In this document: positions 41,565 through 51,154 of the stretch, in pieces
Layout of the letters: every line of letters starts with the position of its first letter
Position numbering within the stretch: position 1 is the stretch's first letter
Assembly (NCBI RefSeq): GCF_026790145.1
Contig: NZ_JALAMS010000034.1
Coordinates: 1-64,000, forward strand
DNA length: 64,000 bases
From: Bacillus_I endophytica_A
GTDB taxonomy: Bacteria; Bacillota; Bacilli; Bacillales; Bacillaceae_H
Direction: 5' to 3'
Notes under the pieces: generated by a model
What the model was told of the DNA's origin: nothing
Seen by the model: only the letters and a program-made list of their open reading frames with translations
The model's database searches: none
Translations under genes and position numbers: made by a program

Positions 41565-42359
41565 TTATCTATTTTCATTGAGGAATTCCATAATTCTTGA
41601 ATTAAACACTTTAGGTTCTTCTTGATAACACAAATGTCCAGATTTTGGAATAATCACAAACTTGGAGTTTATTAGTTCCTCATGAATAGCCTTTGATTCG
41701 TTTACAGGAGTAACAGTATCAAGTTCGCCACAAACAACAAGAACAGGAACTGTTATATGAGATAACAAACTCATTTGATTTAGATGATAAAGTGAATATG
41801 CTACTGAACGATATCCTGCCTGTCTTACTTGTGACATAATCTCTTTTACTCTCTTATACACTTCTTTTGAAGCATAAGGAGATAACAATGCTTTTATTCT
41901 TTTATCTGCTATCTCCTCTGGAGAAAGATTTTCAATGGAAAATAATCGATTTTCTAACTTCCTCTTATTCTCTTCTTCATTCAAAGTAGCAGCCCCTCTG
42001 GTCGGGTCCGCTATAATAAGTTTTTCAATTCTATTAGAATAAAAGTTACAAAACTCTATTGCAATGGCTGCCCCCATTGAATGACCGAGAAGATAGATTT
42101 TTTCTAGCTTTAGCTCATCTATCATGCCTTTCAAAATGTGGGCAAACTCTTCAAAAGATCTCAATTCTTCAGCTGGATCTGAACTTCTCCCATAACCTGG
42201 AGCATCCCAAGCAATCACCTTATAATTATTTTTTAATTCACGTATTTGTTCTTTCCACGACTGTGAATTGTTGCTCATTCCATGAAGCAATACTAATGGC
42301 TCTCCATTACCTTCTATCTCATAATAAATATTTAAGTCTTTTACTTGTACATAAGGCAT
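41565..42359 (-). CDS. Alpha/beta hydrolase (meta-cleavage product hydrolase-like)
   Basis: A 264-residue hydrolase. The oxyanion motif is LVLLHGMSNNSQSW, the nucleophile elbow LLGHSMGAAIAIEF (Ser), the acid in PVLVVCGELDTVTPV and the His in IPKSGHLCYQE. It is similar in layout to C-C hydrolases of meta-cleavage routes (BphD/DmpD-like). Behind a ring-cleaving dioxygenase and a dihydrodiol dehydrogenase it most likely hydrolyses the ring-fission product. The ATG at 42359 follows AGAGGAGA. Confidence 0.82.
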   Translation of the reverse strand: MPYVQVKDLNIYYEIEGNGEPLVLLHGMSNNSQSWKEQIRELKNNYKVIAWDAPGYGRSSDPAEELRSFEEFAHILKGMIDELKLEKIYLLGHSMGAAIAIEFCNFYSNRIEKLIIADPTRGAATLNEEENKRKLENRLFSIENLSPEEIADKRIKALLSPYASKEVYKRVKEIMSQVRQAGYRSVAYSLYHLNQMSLLSHITVPVLVVCGELDTVTPVNESKAIHEELINSKFVIIPKSGHLCYQEEPKVFNSRIMEFLNENR

Positions 42360-42469
42360 AATACAAGTCTCCTCTATTCATTCTAAATTTTAAGAAGGAT
42401 ATTTAATTCTTAATTTTCAGAATCCAAATTCTTTACTTTTCTATAAAAAAAGGTTAACTCCCATAATAT

Positions 42470-43258
42470 TTAACCAAGTCCCCGTACTGCCAATCCGCCG
42501 TCACTAGAAATGACTTCACCTGTAATTGCACGTGACTCATCAGATGCTAATAACACATACGCTGCAACGTGATCTTCTGGTAGCTGAGCAAGTTGAAGAG
42601 GGTTTCGTTTTTTTATGTTACTTGCTTTAGTATCATTATCTATAATTTTCACAAATGGACTTAGCGGTGGAATGACTGATAGTTCTGTCAGCGTGCCTCC
42701 TGGTGCTACTGCATTGACTCTTATATGAGGGGCAAGTTCGAAGGCAAGCTGGCGCATTAGTCCGATTTGAGCGTGCTTGCTCGCTGTATACCATACACCA
42801 CCACCATCAGGATAGAAACTTGCACCAGACACAGAAAAAATCATATTTCCATTTGTTTTTTTCAACTCTTCAAGTGCTGCTTTTGCTCCGAAAAAAGAGC
42901 CTTTCACATTAATATTAAGAAGAAAATCATATGCTTCAGCAAGTGCATGAGGAGGCACATCGGCGAATTTAGCAAATCCATCAAATACACCAGCATTAGC
43001 AATAAAAACATCTAGCTTGCCGAATTCGCTAACAGTAGCTTGGACAGCTTGATCATTGTCTTCGTAATTACTGACATCTCCTTGGTAGGTAAGAATGTTC
43101 GTTCCAAATTCTTCTTTCATTTTTACTAGCTTTTCCTTAGAGCGGCCCATAATGCTCACTTTTGCTCCTTCTTGTATAAAACGGCGTGTGACTGCTTCCC
43201 CTATCCCCGAAGCTCCGCCTGTAATCAACACTACTTTATCTTTTAGCATCATTGCCAT
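42470..43258 (-). CDS. SDR dehydrogenase, candidate cis-dihydrodiol dehydrogenase
   Basis: About 262 residues, classical short-chain dehydrogenase: cofactor motif LITGGASGIGEAVTRRF, NAG as VFIANAGVFDGF, the catalytic Ser in MIFSVSGASF and YTASKHAQIG with the Tyr/Lys pair, then VNAVAPGGTLTEL. It resembles BphB-type dihydrodiol dehydrogenases, fitting its place 43 bases after the dioxygenase beta gene. The ATG at 43258 has AAAGG 9 bases upstream; a TTG extension to 43267 is less likely. Confidence 0.85.
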   Translation of the reverse strand: MAMMLKDKVVLITGGASGIGEAVTRRFIQEGAKVSIMGRSKEKLVKMKEEFGTNILTYQGDVSNYEDNDQAVQATVSEFGKLDVFIANAGVFDGFAKFADVPPHALAEAYDFLLNINVKGSFFGAKAALEELKKTNGNMIFSVSGASFYPDGGGVWYTASKHAQIGLMRQLAFELAPHIRVNAVAPGGTLTELSVIPPLSPFVKIIDNDTKASNIKKRNPLQLAQLPEDHVAAYVLLASDESRAITGEVISSDGGLAVRGLG

Positions 43259-43300
43259 TGGACACAACCTTTCTTATTATCTTTTATACATAACGAACTG

Positions 43301-43810
43301 TTATACAAAGATGGCAAGGTTTCTTGTATTTATTGTTGTTTGATCTACAATAAATACACGCTTTGAAAGTTTCCATTTTCCATCTTCAAATGCAAACTCA
43401 TCATTTCGTTCACCAGAGATTAAATCATGGTGAATATCTTTGCTTCGGCTTCGATAAATAAGTAAATAGCTTTTTACGACTGCTTTTTCTCCTTCAACAA
43501 AATCTTTAACACATACATTGCTAACAAAACGGCGTGTTCTTGAAGGAGGAATTTCCGCCCATGCATAGTCCGTTTTTAAACGTTCTACACGAAGCTTTAG
43601 CAACTCAATATCATCATTAAATGTGAACATATCTGTTGAATAGTCTGGACGCTCTGTTCCTTCTTTATTGACACGTACAGGCATTTGATAACGCAAACTA
43701 GAATGCATTAAGCTAAACCAGTCATCAAATTCAATATCATCAAGTAATTGTGCTTCATGATATAACCATTGTTCAAACTCACATTTCACTAGCATTTTTT
43801 CTATATTCAT
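43301..43810 (-). CDS. Aromatic-ring-hydroxylating dioxygenase, beta subunit
   Basis: A 169-residue SnoaL/NTF2-fold subunit of Rieske dioxygenases, recognised by FEQWLYHEAQLLDDIEFDDW, LEFF-like VERLKTDYAWAEIPPSRTRR and SYLLIYRSRSKDIHHDLISG. It is structural and does not bind the iron. It follows the alpha subunit by 22 bases. GAGGAGG stands before its ATG. Confidence 0.9.
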   Translation of the reverse strand: MNIEKMLVKCEFEQWLYHEAQLLDDIEFDDWFSLMHSSLRYQMPVRVNKEGTERPDYSTDMFTFNDDIELLKLRVERLKTDYAWAEIPPSRTRRFVSNVCVKDFVEGEKAVVKSYLLIYRSRSKDIHHDLISGERNDEFAFEDGKWKLSKRVFIVDQTTINTRNLAIFV

Positions 43811-43832
43811 TTTTCCCTCCTCCTCTCGCTTA

Positions 43833-45134
43833 TCACTTTGTCATTAGTTCCATCCAGTATTTATAAAAATTACGCTGATTTGCTTCTGTAAATTTGTCAT
43901 CATAAGTAACACCTGGTCCAATAAATTCAACAGGTTCACGATGCAAACCCATTGTGTAGTTATAAGTTAATTTCTTTTGAAAAGGCATAGCACCTTGGGC
44001 AGCTTCTGTAATATCTGTAAATACTTCTGTATCATCTTGTTCAAAAATTCCGGACGGACTAAATGTCAAAATAAACGAATCTCTTGAGCGCTCTTTCCAC
44101 TCTTTTGGGGCATTCTTTTCAACAAACATCCAAGCAATCACTTCCATCTTATTAAGACCAATTGGCCGCCACATTCTTACAGAAGTGTTAGAGATTAAAT
44201 GATCTTTTATTTTTGTATGTGAAATTAAAAACGATAAGTTTGGAAAAACATTTCCAATCATATTTTTTAAGTTTGATAGCACTTCATATTGTTCTGGGGA
44301 CAAATTTCTTTTATACTCATCTTTTAATTCTTCAGGAAAAGCAAAGTCTGGGTTAGGGGTTCCGAGGTTTAGACCATGTCCGTTTTCTGTATGAATTTGA
44401 AAACCGCGTTTGGAATACGTTGCATTTGGCACCATTCCTAATTTCGCAATTGAACCATGTGTAACCATCGTATGGTAGGAATCACCAACAAAGTTATCAG
44501 AACCAACTTTCCAGTTAGAATGAACAACAAATCGTTGCGGAGCTCCCACTACTTCCATTTCGGCACGTCCTACAAGGATATCTAAATACCATCTGAAGTC
44601 ACCTAGAAAATCTTCAAGCGGTTCTGCATGATCATTCCATGTTCCAAATAAAAGGCCTTTGTAAGATTCAAGTCTCACTTGATGGAGCCCCATTTTAGAA
44701 CGGTCTATCTTTCCGCCATAAGTATCTTTTTGAAGAGGAACTCCAACAAGATCACCAGTATTTTTAAAACTAAATCCATGATATGGGCATGTAAATAAAG
44801 ATTTGTTCCCTTTATCAGCTCGACATAGTTTCATGCCACGGTGGGTACACATATTATAAAAAGCATGAATTTCATCATTACTATCACGTGTAATAATAAT
44901 GGAGTATCCGGAAAGTTCACGTGTCATAAAGTCGCCTTTATGAGGAACTTCGGATTCATGACCAACAAAAACCCACGTTTTTAGAAATATTTTTTCGTGT
45001 TCTAAATCATAAACCGTTTGATCGCCTAAAAGGTAAGCTGGAATAACTCCTTCCTCAGGTTTGACTGTCTCATTCAAATAGTTAATAACTTGCTCTTTCG
45101 ACATTTCCTCTAAAGGTCTATCTGTTTTAATCAT
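43833..45134 (-). CDS. Rieske non-heme iron dioxygenase, alpha subunit
   Basis: The catalytic subunit of a ring-hydroxylating dioxygenase, about 433 residues. The Rieske [2Fe-2S] ligands are in MCTHRGMKLCRADKG and TCPYHGFSFK (Cys-x-His ... Cys-x2-His). The mononuclear iron site is at DNFVGDSYHTMVTHGS, with the bridging Asp and two His. It adds both atoms of O2 across an aromatic ring, giving a cis-dihydrodiol. The ATG at 45134 follows GGGGGAGAGG; the frame opens at 45164, overlapping the previous gene. No reductase gene is in the cluster. Confidence 0.92.
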   Translation of the reverse strand: MIKTDRPLEEMSKEQVINYLNETVKPEEGVIPAYLLGDQTVYDLEHEKIFLKTWVFVGHESEVPHKGDFMTRELSGYSIIITRDSNDEIHAFYNMCTHRGMKLCRADKGNKSLFTCPYHGFSFKNTGDLVGVPLQKDTYGGKIDRSKMGLHQVRLESYKGLLFGTWNDHAEPLEDFLGDFRWYLDILVGRAEMEVVGAPQRFVVHSNWKVGSDNFVGDSYHTMVTHGSIAKLGMVPNATYSKRGFQIHTENGHGLNLGTPNPDFAFPEELKDEYKRNLSPEQYEVLSNLKNMIGNVFPNLSFLISHTKIKDHLISNTSVRMWRPIGLNKMEVIAWMFVEKNAPKEWKERSRDSFILTFSPSGIFEQDDTEVFTDITEAAQGAMPFQKKLTYNYTMGLHREPVEFIGPGVTYDDKFTEANQRNFYKYWMELMTK

Positions 45135-45163
45135 TCTTATCCTCTCCCCCTCGATGAGCTTCA

Positions 45164-45949
45164 TTATCCAATTTGAATCGTTCTCTCTTTGTTTTGCAAC
45201 GTAGCCAATATACTTAATGCAGCTAAATAACTTGTTTTTAGATTATTTGGCATTGGATCATTCTCAATTTCAAGCTTAAAGTTTCCAAACGAACCCCACG
45301 CTTCAATAAGATGATTATTTTTCACGACATTTGGGTCAGCAATAATGGTGACTTTGGTGTTTTCAACACCAAGACCAGCTAAAGATAATACAATCGCAAC
45401 ATTAATATTTCTCGGAAACTGCTTAATGGCTTCCGCTGCAGAGCCTTCAAATAAAACCGTTTCTTTTTCTAATGAAACAGCTTCTGTCAAGGCACTTGGT
45501 GGTTTTCTCGTTGTAAGAGATACAGACTTAAGCCCGTTCACAGCTTTTGCGGATTTAAGGATATCAAGTCCTCCAATTGCTCCAGAAGGAAGAAAGACCC
45601 TTACCTTGTTTTTTCGACAAAATTCTCCTGCTTTTTCTTCAAAAGTAGCATTTGCCATAACTCCTATGCTACTTAATAACAAATCTTTTCCACCTTCAAG
45701 TACTTTCAATGCATACTCTTCAGCAGCTTCAATGGTTGCTACCTCAATGACTAAATCGACGTCAGAGTTAAGAAATGATTCAACATCAGGATAAAACTCT
45801 GCACCAAATGCTTTAGCTAGTTGAGATGTACTTTCTTTACGACGTGTATAAATTGAACTAATCTTCCCACCAGGGAGAAGCTCATCCTTATTTATGGCCT
45901 GAAGCAGAAATTTACCGATATTCCCACATCCAATTAACCCTAATTTCAT
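45164..45949 (-). CDS. Aspartate dehydrogenase-like NAD(P) oxidoreductase (NadX family)
   Basis: A 261-residue protein with an N-terminal Rossmann fold (KLGLIGCGNIGKFLLQAI) and the DUF108/aspartate dehydrogenase domain: LPSGAIGGLDILKSA in the middle and the catalytic-type His region KNNHLIEAWGSFG. The family oxidises L-aspartate to iminoaspartate. In an aromatic operon the substrate could be an amino or imino acid made from the ring; this is speculation. It is 16 bases after the aldehyde dehydrogenase gene. Confidence 0.8.
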   Translation of the reverse strand: MKLGLIGCGNIGKFLLQAINKDELLPGGKISSIYTRRKESTSQLAKAFGAEFYPDVESFLNSDVDLVIEVATIEAAEEYALKVLEGGKDLLLSSIGVMANATFEEKAGEFCRKNKVRVFLPSGAIGGLDILKSAKAVNGLKSVSLTTRKPPSALTEAVSLEKETVLFEGSAAEAIKQFPRNINVAIVLSLAGLGVENTKVTIIADPNVVKNNHLIEAWGSFGNFKLEIENDPMPNNLKTSYLAALSILATLQNKERTIQIG

Positions 45950-45965
45950 GTTCTTTCATCCTTCC

Positions 45966-47411
45966 TTAATTAGCAAAACCATAGGAGTCTGTGAAAAATT
46001 CCAGTCCGCAATGTCTTGTTTCCCGAGAAACACCGCTTTCTTTTAAACCTGGAAAATCAAGAGCCAAATCGTTAAAAATAGTATGATTGTTATGGAAAAC
46101 AGCTCCTGCTTCAAGACGATCAGCTATCTCAATAGCTAATTCTTCGTTTTCCGTCCACACAGAAGCTCGCAGACCAAATTTGCTATCATTCGCTAACTTT
46201 ATAGCTTCATCAACAGTAGTGAAAGGCAAAATAGGGATAACTGGTCCAAACTGCTCGTCCTGCACGACCTCGCTTTTTTGATTTACTCCTGTAACAATAG
46301 AAGGAAGCATATAATAACCTTTATCCCATGTTTCTGGATTAAGTTGAATACCAGCAGTGACCACTTCTGCACCTGAACGAGCTGTACGTTCAATCAACTC
46401 ACTCACATAATCAAACTGTGCTTTATTATTTAATGGCCCCATTGTTACATCCGGTTGTATCCCATCACCTACAACAACTCGTTCAAATTCTTTTGTTAAT
46501 TTTTTCACAACCTCATCATAACGTGATTTGTGGACATAGACTCGTTTAATAGCTGAGCATACTTGGCCTGCTGCTCGTAAAATACCTGTTTTGAGACGTT
46601 TGATTGCTTCTTCATCAAGGTTAGCATCGGCCAAAATAATGGCTGGATCATTTCCCCCTAGTTCCATATATACTTTTTGGAGGTTTTCAGCAGAATTCTT
46701 CATAATATCTTTTCCTGTTGTTGTGCTGCCGACAAAAGCGACGGTACGAACACGGGAATCAGAGCAAAGGGTGTCACCAATTACTTTTCCTGAACCTGTT
46801 ACAATATTAATGACGCCTGGGGGGAAATGTTCGGCAACTACTTTTAAACAGCTCATAATTGTTAAGGGACAATTCGTAGCGGGTTTTACAACAACCGTAT
46901 TACCAGATAAAACGGCTGGGATAACTCGTTTAAATGTTAAAATCATAGGAGAATTCCAAGGGGTAATCACGGCTGTAACGCCTCTTGCCCGCCGTCTAAT
47001 TTGGACTTTTTGGGTTCCTGTAAGTACTTCTGGGTTCCACCAGTTAAGCAGTTCTGCTGCTCCACCTTTCATAATTTCAACACAACGTAATAAATCTTTC
47101 TTAGCTTCTACAAGTGCTTTGCCATTTTCCCTCACAAACAAGGTGACATTTTCTTCGATGATATTCGCTAGTTTTTCTGCCGCTTTGTTCATTAGAGCGG
47201 ATCTGTCTTCTACATTAGAGCGAGACCACATTTTATAAGCTTTCTCTGCCGCTTCTATTGCTTCATTTACCATTTCCTTAGAACATAGTGCAACTTCCCC
47301 GACTACTTCTGACGTGTTTGCAGGATTGATGACATTAGCTGTTTCTCTTATTTCTTTCCATTCTCCGTTAATAAGATATTTTCCCGAAATAACTGGATAT
47401 GTCGAAATCAT
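45966..47411 (-). CDS. Aldehyde dehydrogenase (aromatic/semialdehyde-type)
   Basis: A 481-residue NAD(P)-dependent dehydrogenase: TPWNSPMILTFKRVIPAVLS, the cofactor loop AFVGSTTTGKDIM, the Glu in YMELGGNDPAII and the nucleophile Cys in AAGQVCSAIKRV. The type resembles benzaldehyde or semialdehyde dehydrogenases. It could oxidise an aromatic aldehyde made by the ThDP enzyme or a ring-fission semialdehyde. It lies 14 bases after the ThDP gene. Confidence 0.87.
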   Translation of the reverse strand: MISTYPVISGKYLINGEWKEIRETANVINPANTSEVVGEVALCSKEMVNEAIEAAEKAYKMWSRSNVEDRSALMNKAAEKLANIIEENVTLFVRENGKALVEAKKDLLRCVEIMKGGAAELLNWWNPEVLTGTQKVQIRRRARGVTAVITPWNSPMILTFKRVIPAVLSGNTVVVKPATNCPLTIMSCLKVVAEHFPPGVINIVTGSGKVIGDTLCSDSRVRTVAFVGSTTTGKDIMKNSAENLQKVYMELGGNDPAIILADANLDEEAIKRLKTGILRAAGQVCSAIKRVYVHKSRYDEVVKKLTKEFERVVVGDGIQPDVTMGPLNNKAQFDYVSELIERTARSGAEVVTAGIQLNPETWDKGYYMLPSIVTGVNQKSEVVQDEQFGPVIPILPFTTVDEAIKLANDSKFGLRASVWTENEELAIEIADRLEAGAVFHNNHTIFNDLALDFPGLKESGVSRETRHCGLEFFTDSYGFAN

Positions 47412-47425
47412 TTTTATGTCCCCCT

Positions 47426-49120
47426 TTATAGTTTTTTTGGTTTAAATGCTTCCGCTGCTCCTGGGGGTCCGCCGAACGGCTTTGCCATTGGTCCAACAGC
47501 TTCCATATCAACTACAATCATTGAAGGGTTACGTCTTTCTTGTGCCTTCTTTAGTTCGTTGACAAATTCATCTCCAGAACCAATTCTCACCGCATCAAAG
47601 TGCATGGACTGAGCAAGCTTCACAAAGTCTGGGCTTAGTAAATCAACAGCTACTTGACGTCCATATGCAGCTTCTTGAATATTACGAAGAACTCCGTACC
47701 CTGAGTCATCAAATAATACAATAATAAGAGGTAGCTTTTCTTCTGCTGCAGTCACCATCTCTCCAACATTGAGCATAAAGCCTCCGTCTCCAGCCATCAG
47801 CACAACTGTTTGATCTTGACAGCCTATTTGTGCACCAATTGCTGTTGGAAGGCCTTGACCAATTCCACCTCCTGATGCATGAATAGAAGTTCTTGGTTCA
47901 TAAATTTCAAATAAACGACTTCCCCAAACATTTGCCTGTACAGTTACATCTCGAACTAGAATCGTATCTCGTGGCAATATGTCTCTCATTCCATCTACAA
48001 ATTGCTCATATGGTCCAAGCGTTTTGCGAAGGTTGCCACGAACTTCATTTCTAAGAGAATCTATTTCTTCTATATAAGTAGAAACTGGGGCAATCGATTT
48101 TTCTTCAAGTTTTTGAATAAGAGCTTTTAACATTTCTTTCGCATCGCCAACTAATCCAAATGTTGCTTTATAGTTGCGGTTAATTGCTTGAAGATCCGCA
48201 TCGATTGCGATATGTTCTTCTGGCACTACCGCTTTCCAATTCGATGTTTCATTGCCTCTAAATCGCACTCCTACACTAATTAACAAATCTGCATTTCGTA
48301 AAAACTCTCTTGTGGACTCATATGCCATAAAATGTCCTATGCATTGCTTATGGTCTTCTGGAATTGAACCTTTTCCTGATTGACTTGTTATCACTGCGGC
48401 CCCAAGTATCTCTGCTAATTTTTGTAATTCTTTTGAAGCATTAGCAGAAATGACACCACCACCTGCCCAAATTACCGGTCGGCTTGCTTCTATAATTTTT
48501 GTCACGGCTTGTTCGGGAATTAATGCTGCTAATGATGTTTTAGACGCTACAAGCTGTACTTCCTCAATAGAAAGATCTTCAATAATTGCTGATTGAAAGT
48601 CGATAGGGATTTCTAGAGATACAGGCCCCATAGGTGCAGTTAGAGCTTCTTTAATGACCTTTCTCACTACTGAAGCTGTTTGCTCAGGATTTCTAAGCTG
48701 AACAGCCTTTTTACATGCACCGCTCATCATTGAAAGTTGATCTTTACATTCATGTATGTAGCCTCTCCCTGTACCAAGATACGTAGAGGCTACTTCACCA
48801 GTAAGATGAAGTAGTGGAACACCCGCAGACCATGCTTCTACTAATGAACCAGCCGCATTTCCTGCCCCTGTTCCTGTGCTTGTAATTATTACACCTAACT
48901 TCCCAGTCGCGCGAGCATAACCATCTGCCATATTAACGGCACCACTCTCCCCACGCGAACAAATCAGTTTAATGCTTCCCTCTCTAAGAATGGCATCATA
49001 GATAGGCATATTATGAATACTGACTACACCAAAAGCAGCTTCTACGCCTGCTCGTACTAATTCTTTTACAATGGCATCAGCAGTTGTAAACTCTATTATT
49101 TCTTGTTTTTTCATTTTCAT
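47426..49120 (-). CDS. ThDP-dependent enzyme (acetolactate synthase/benzoylformate decarboxylase family)
   Basis: A 564-residue protein. The catalytic Glu lies in CSRGESGAVNMADGYARATG, the central domain is in SRPVIWAGGGVISANAS, and the cofactor motif is GDGGFMLNVGEMVTAAEEKL. The C-terminus is proline/glycine-rich (GPMAKPFGGPPG). It may decarboxylate a 2-keto acid such as a phenylglyoxylate, or join two carbonyls; the operon's aldehyde dehydrogenase next to it favours decarboxylation to an aldehyde. An ATG at 49114 is an alternative start. Confidence 0.85.
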   Translation of the reverse strand: MKMKKQEIIEFTTADAIVKELVRAGVEAAFGVVSIHNMPIYDAILREGSIKLICSRGESGAVNMADGYARATGKLGVIITSTGTGAGNAAGSLVEAWSAGVPLLHLTGEVASTYLGTGRGYIHECKDQLSMMSGACKKAVQLRNPEQTASVVRKVIKEALTAPMGPVSLEIPIDFQSAIIEDLSIEEVQLVASKTSLAALIPEQAVTKIIEASRPVIWAGGGVISANASKELQKLAEILGAAVITSQSGKGSIPEDHKQCIGHFMAYESTREFLRNADLLISVGVRFRGNETSNWKAVVPEEHIAIDADLQAINRNYKATFGLVGDAKEMLKALIQKLEEKSIAPVSTYIEEIDSLRNEVRGNLRKTLGPYEQFVDGMRDILPRDTILVRDVTVQANVWGSRLFEIYEPRTSIHASGGGIGQGLPTAIGAQIGCQDQTVVLMAGDGGFMLNVGEMVTAAEEKLPLIIVLFDDSGYGVLRNIQEAAYGRQVAVDLLSPDFVKLAQSMHFDAVRIGSGDEFVNELKKAQERRNPSMIVVDMEAVGPMAKPFGGPPGAAEAFKPKKL

Positions 49121-49145
49121 ATCCTACCTTTATTGAGTGATATAA

Positions 49146-49937
49146 TTAAAGGGCTTTGCCAATTGCTCCTGCAGTTTCAATTGTTGAACCAGCTACATAA
49201 CTTGCTTTATCTGAACCGAGAAACACAATCACACTAGCAACCTCTTCTGCCTCCCCAACACGACCGAGTGGAATATTTCGTTTTTCTGCAAGCTCACTGT
49301 AATATCTTTCCGGATCCATATTAGGCGCATTTTTTAACCTTCTGCGTTCCCATTGATCCGTCCGAATTAATCCGAGGCTAACGGAATTTACTAAAATGTT
49401 GTCTGTGGCCAGTTCTTGAGAAAGCGTTTTACTTAAATTTAAAAGACCAGCTCGGGTAGCGGCTGTAGCAATCATATGACGCTCAGGTTCTTTAGCTAGT
49501 GTAGCGTTAATATTAATAATCCGTCCTCCACCTCTTTTAACAAGATGTGGATGAGCTGCACGAACTGCATAGATGATAGCGAAATACTTTAATTGAATTT
49601 GTTCTTCCCACTGTTCATCCGTGATATCGAAAAAGTAACCCATCACACTTTGTCCCGCTGCATTTACTAATATATCGATTCCACCAAATCTTTCAGCTGC
49701 ACCGTTAATAAATGAATCAACGTCTGATTTCGAAGTAACATCACAAGTTAATGTGTAAATATCTTCTTTATCGCCATATAAAAGCAATTGACTTTTTGCC
49801 TTTTCCAGGCGTTCTTTGTTCCTTCCACAAATCGCTACTTTTGCTCCTTCGTTCAAAAACATTTCTGCAGCTTTTAATCCGACACCAGATGTGCCACCCA
49901 TAATAACAGCTACTTTTTCTTTTAAACCTAAGTCCAT
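49146..49937 (-). CDS. SDR-family oxidoreductase
   Basis: About 263 residues. The cofactor loop is VIMGGTSGVGLKAAEMF, the NAG motif is LVNAAGQSVMGYF and SLGLIRT follows. The usual Tyr-x3-Lys is not found: at its place the sequence reads MIATAATRAGLLNLSKTL, so the catalytic Tyr and Lys are replaced. It may be a non-classical SDR or act by another route. The ATG at 49937 has AAAGGA 9 bases upstream; an ATG at 49955 is possible. Confidence 0.82.
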   Translation of the reverse strand: MDLGLKEKVAVIMGGTSGVGLKAAEMFLNEGAKVAICGRNKERLEKAKSQLLLYGDKEDIYTLTCDVTSKSDVDSFINGAAERFGGIDILVNAAGQSVMGYFFDITDEQWEEQIQLKYFAIIYAVRAAHPHLVKRGGGRIININATLAKEPERHMIATAATRAGLLNLSKTLSQELATDNILVNSVSLGLIRTDQWERRRLKNAPNMDPERYYSELAEKRNIPLGRVGEAEEVASVIVFLGSDKASYVAGSTIETAGAIGKAL

Positions 49938-50111
49938 CTCATCATTTCCTTTCATAAGCAGCTTCTCTCTAAACGTTATATTGTTGGAAAATGAACAAGA
50001 TGCGAAGTCTTACTTACAACTATAACGTCTTGTTTAGATGATAATAAGGTGAAACATTTTTCTAAATTGTTTCTTTATCAATCCTATTTTTTAGTTATTC
50101 TTTTCGTTTCA

Positions 50112-51035
50112 TTAACGAACGTCAACTGTTTCATCTACCCATCCTGGATCCGGCTCTCCCTTCATTGCTTTACGGGCTTCGGGTTTTGGTGGCCCTGCAA
50201 TTCCCCACTGATCCATTAAATGAGGCACACGTTTCCATACACGTGCTCTCCACTCAGACTCATCTTCAATTGTCTCAAGATAGCACGTATACTCCATAAC
50301 GAAACCACCTGGATCTTGAAAATAGCAGAAGATGTTATCTCCTGGTCCATGACGTCCAGGTCCCCATAGCTCTTCTAGTCCTGCTTTTCGAACGTTGCTT
50401 ATACCACGCATTAGTTCATCAACTGAATCCACCTCATAAGCAATATGATTAACTGAAGCATGTTCATCTTGATTGAATGCAATGGAATGATGTTTTCTAT
50501 TGCATCGTAAGAAAGACATTTGATGCTCGCTCCAATCTGTTACTTTAAAGCCAAGTACATTAGTATAAAATTCTACAATCATATCTAGGTCTTTTGTGTT
50601 CATCACAACATGATTTAACTTCACAGGATCTACATTTTTCTTATTCCAAGTAGACGTTTGAACTTCCACCCAAGCTGAAAGTTCTATTACACGGTTTTCC
50701 GGATCTACAAATTGAAGGCCATATCCAGCTCCTGCTTCATCTAAATAACCTGGTTCTTTGATAATACGTACACCTTTTGATGTTAATATTTCAGCTGCCT
50801 GATCGACGGCATTCTTATCGACCATTCCAAATGAAATGTGGTGTAACCCGCGCTTTTCTCCTTTATGAAGGCTTACAATGTGATGTTCTGGTCCTGCACC
50901 GCGAAAGTAAACTGTATTTTTTTCTTCTGGAACATCCACTCTATCCAAACCCCAAACCTTCTCGTAAAAATTAGCTTGTTCATCAAAATTTGGAGTAATC
51001 ATACTGATATGTCGCAAATGAGTAATTCCAAGCAC
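50112..51035 (-). CDS. Extradiol ring-cleavage dioxygenase (VOC family)
   Basis: A 307-residue type I extradiol dioxygenase with two VOC modules. The iron ligands are in the second module: KLNHVVMNTKDL (His), ASVNHIAYEV (His) and GGFVMEYTCYL (Glu). This is the 2,3-dihydroxybiphenyl/catechol 2,3-dioxygenase type. It opens the catechol made by the dihydrodiol dehydrogenase. The start is GTG at 51035 after AGGAGGG. A spacer of 174 bases separates it from the SDR gene downstream. Confidence 0.88.
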   Translation of the reverse strand: MLGITHLRHISMITPNFDEQANFYEKVWGLDRVDVPEEKNTVYFRGAGPEHHIVSLHKGEKRGLHHISFGMVDKNAVDQAAEILTSKGVRIIKEPGYLDEAGAGYGLQFVDPENRVIELSAWVEVQTSTWNKKNVDPVKLNHVVMNTKDLDMIVEFYTNVLGFKVTDWSEHQMSFLRCNRKHHSIAFNQDEHASVNHIAYEVDSVDELMRGISNVRKAGLEELWGPGRHGPGDNIFCYFQDPGGFVMEYTCYLETIEDESEWRARVWKRVPHLMDQWGIAGPPKPEARKAMKGEPDPGWVDETVDVR

Positions 51036-51154
51036 TATTTATCCCTCCTACTAGATGGATTCCCCTTCATAGAAAGCGCTATCATTTATCATTCTACTTA
51101 AAAGGAGTACTGCATTATTTTCATAATGCAGCCCTTCCTCCTCTACTTCTCTCA

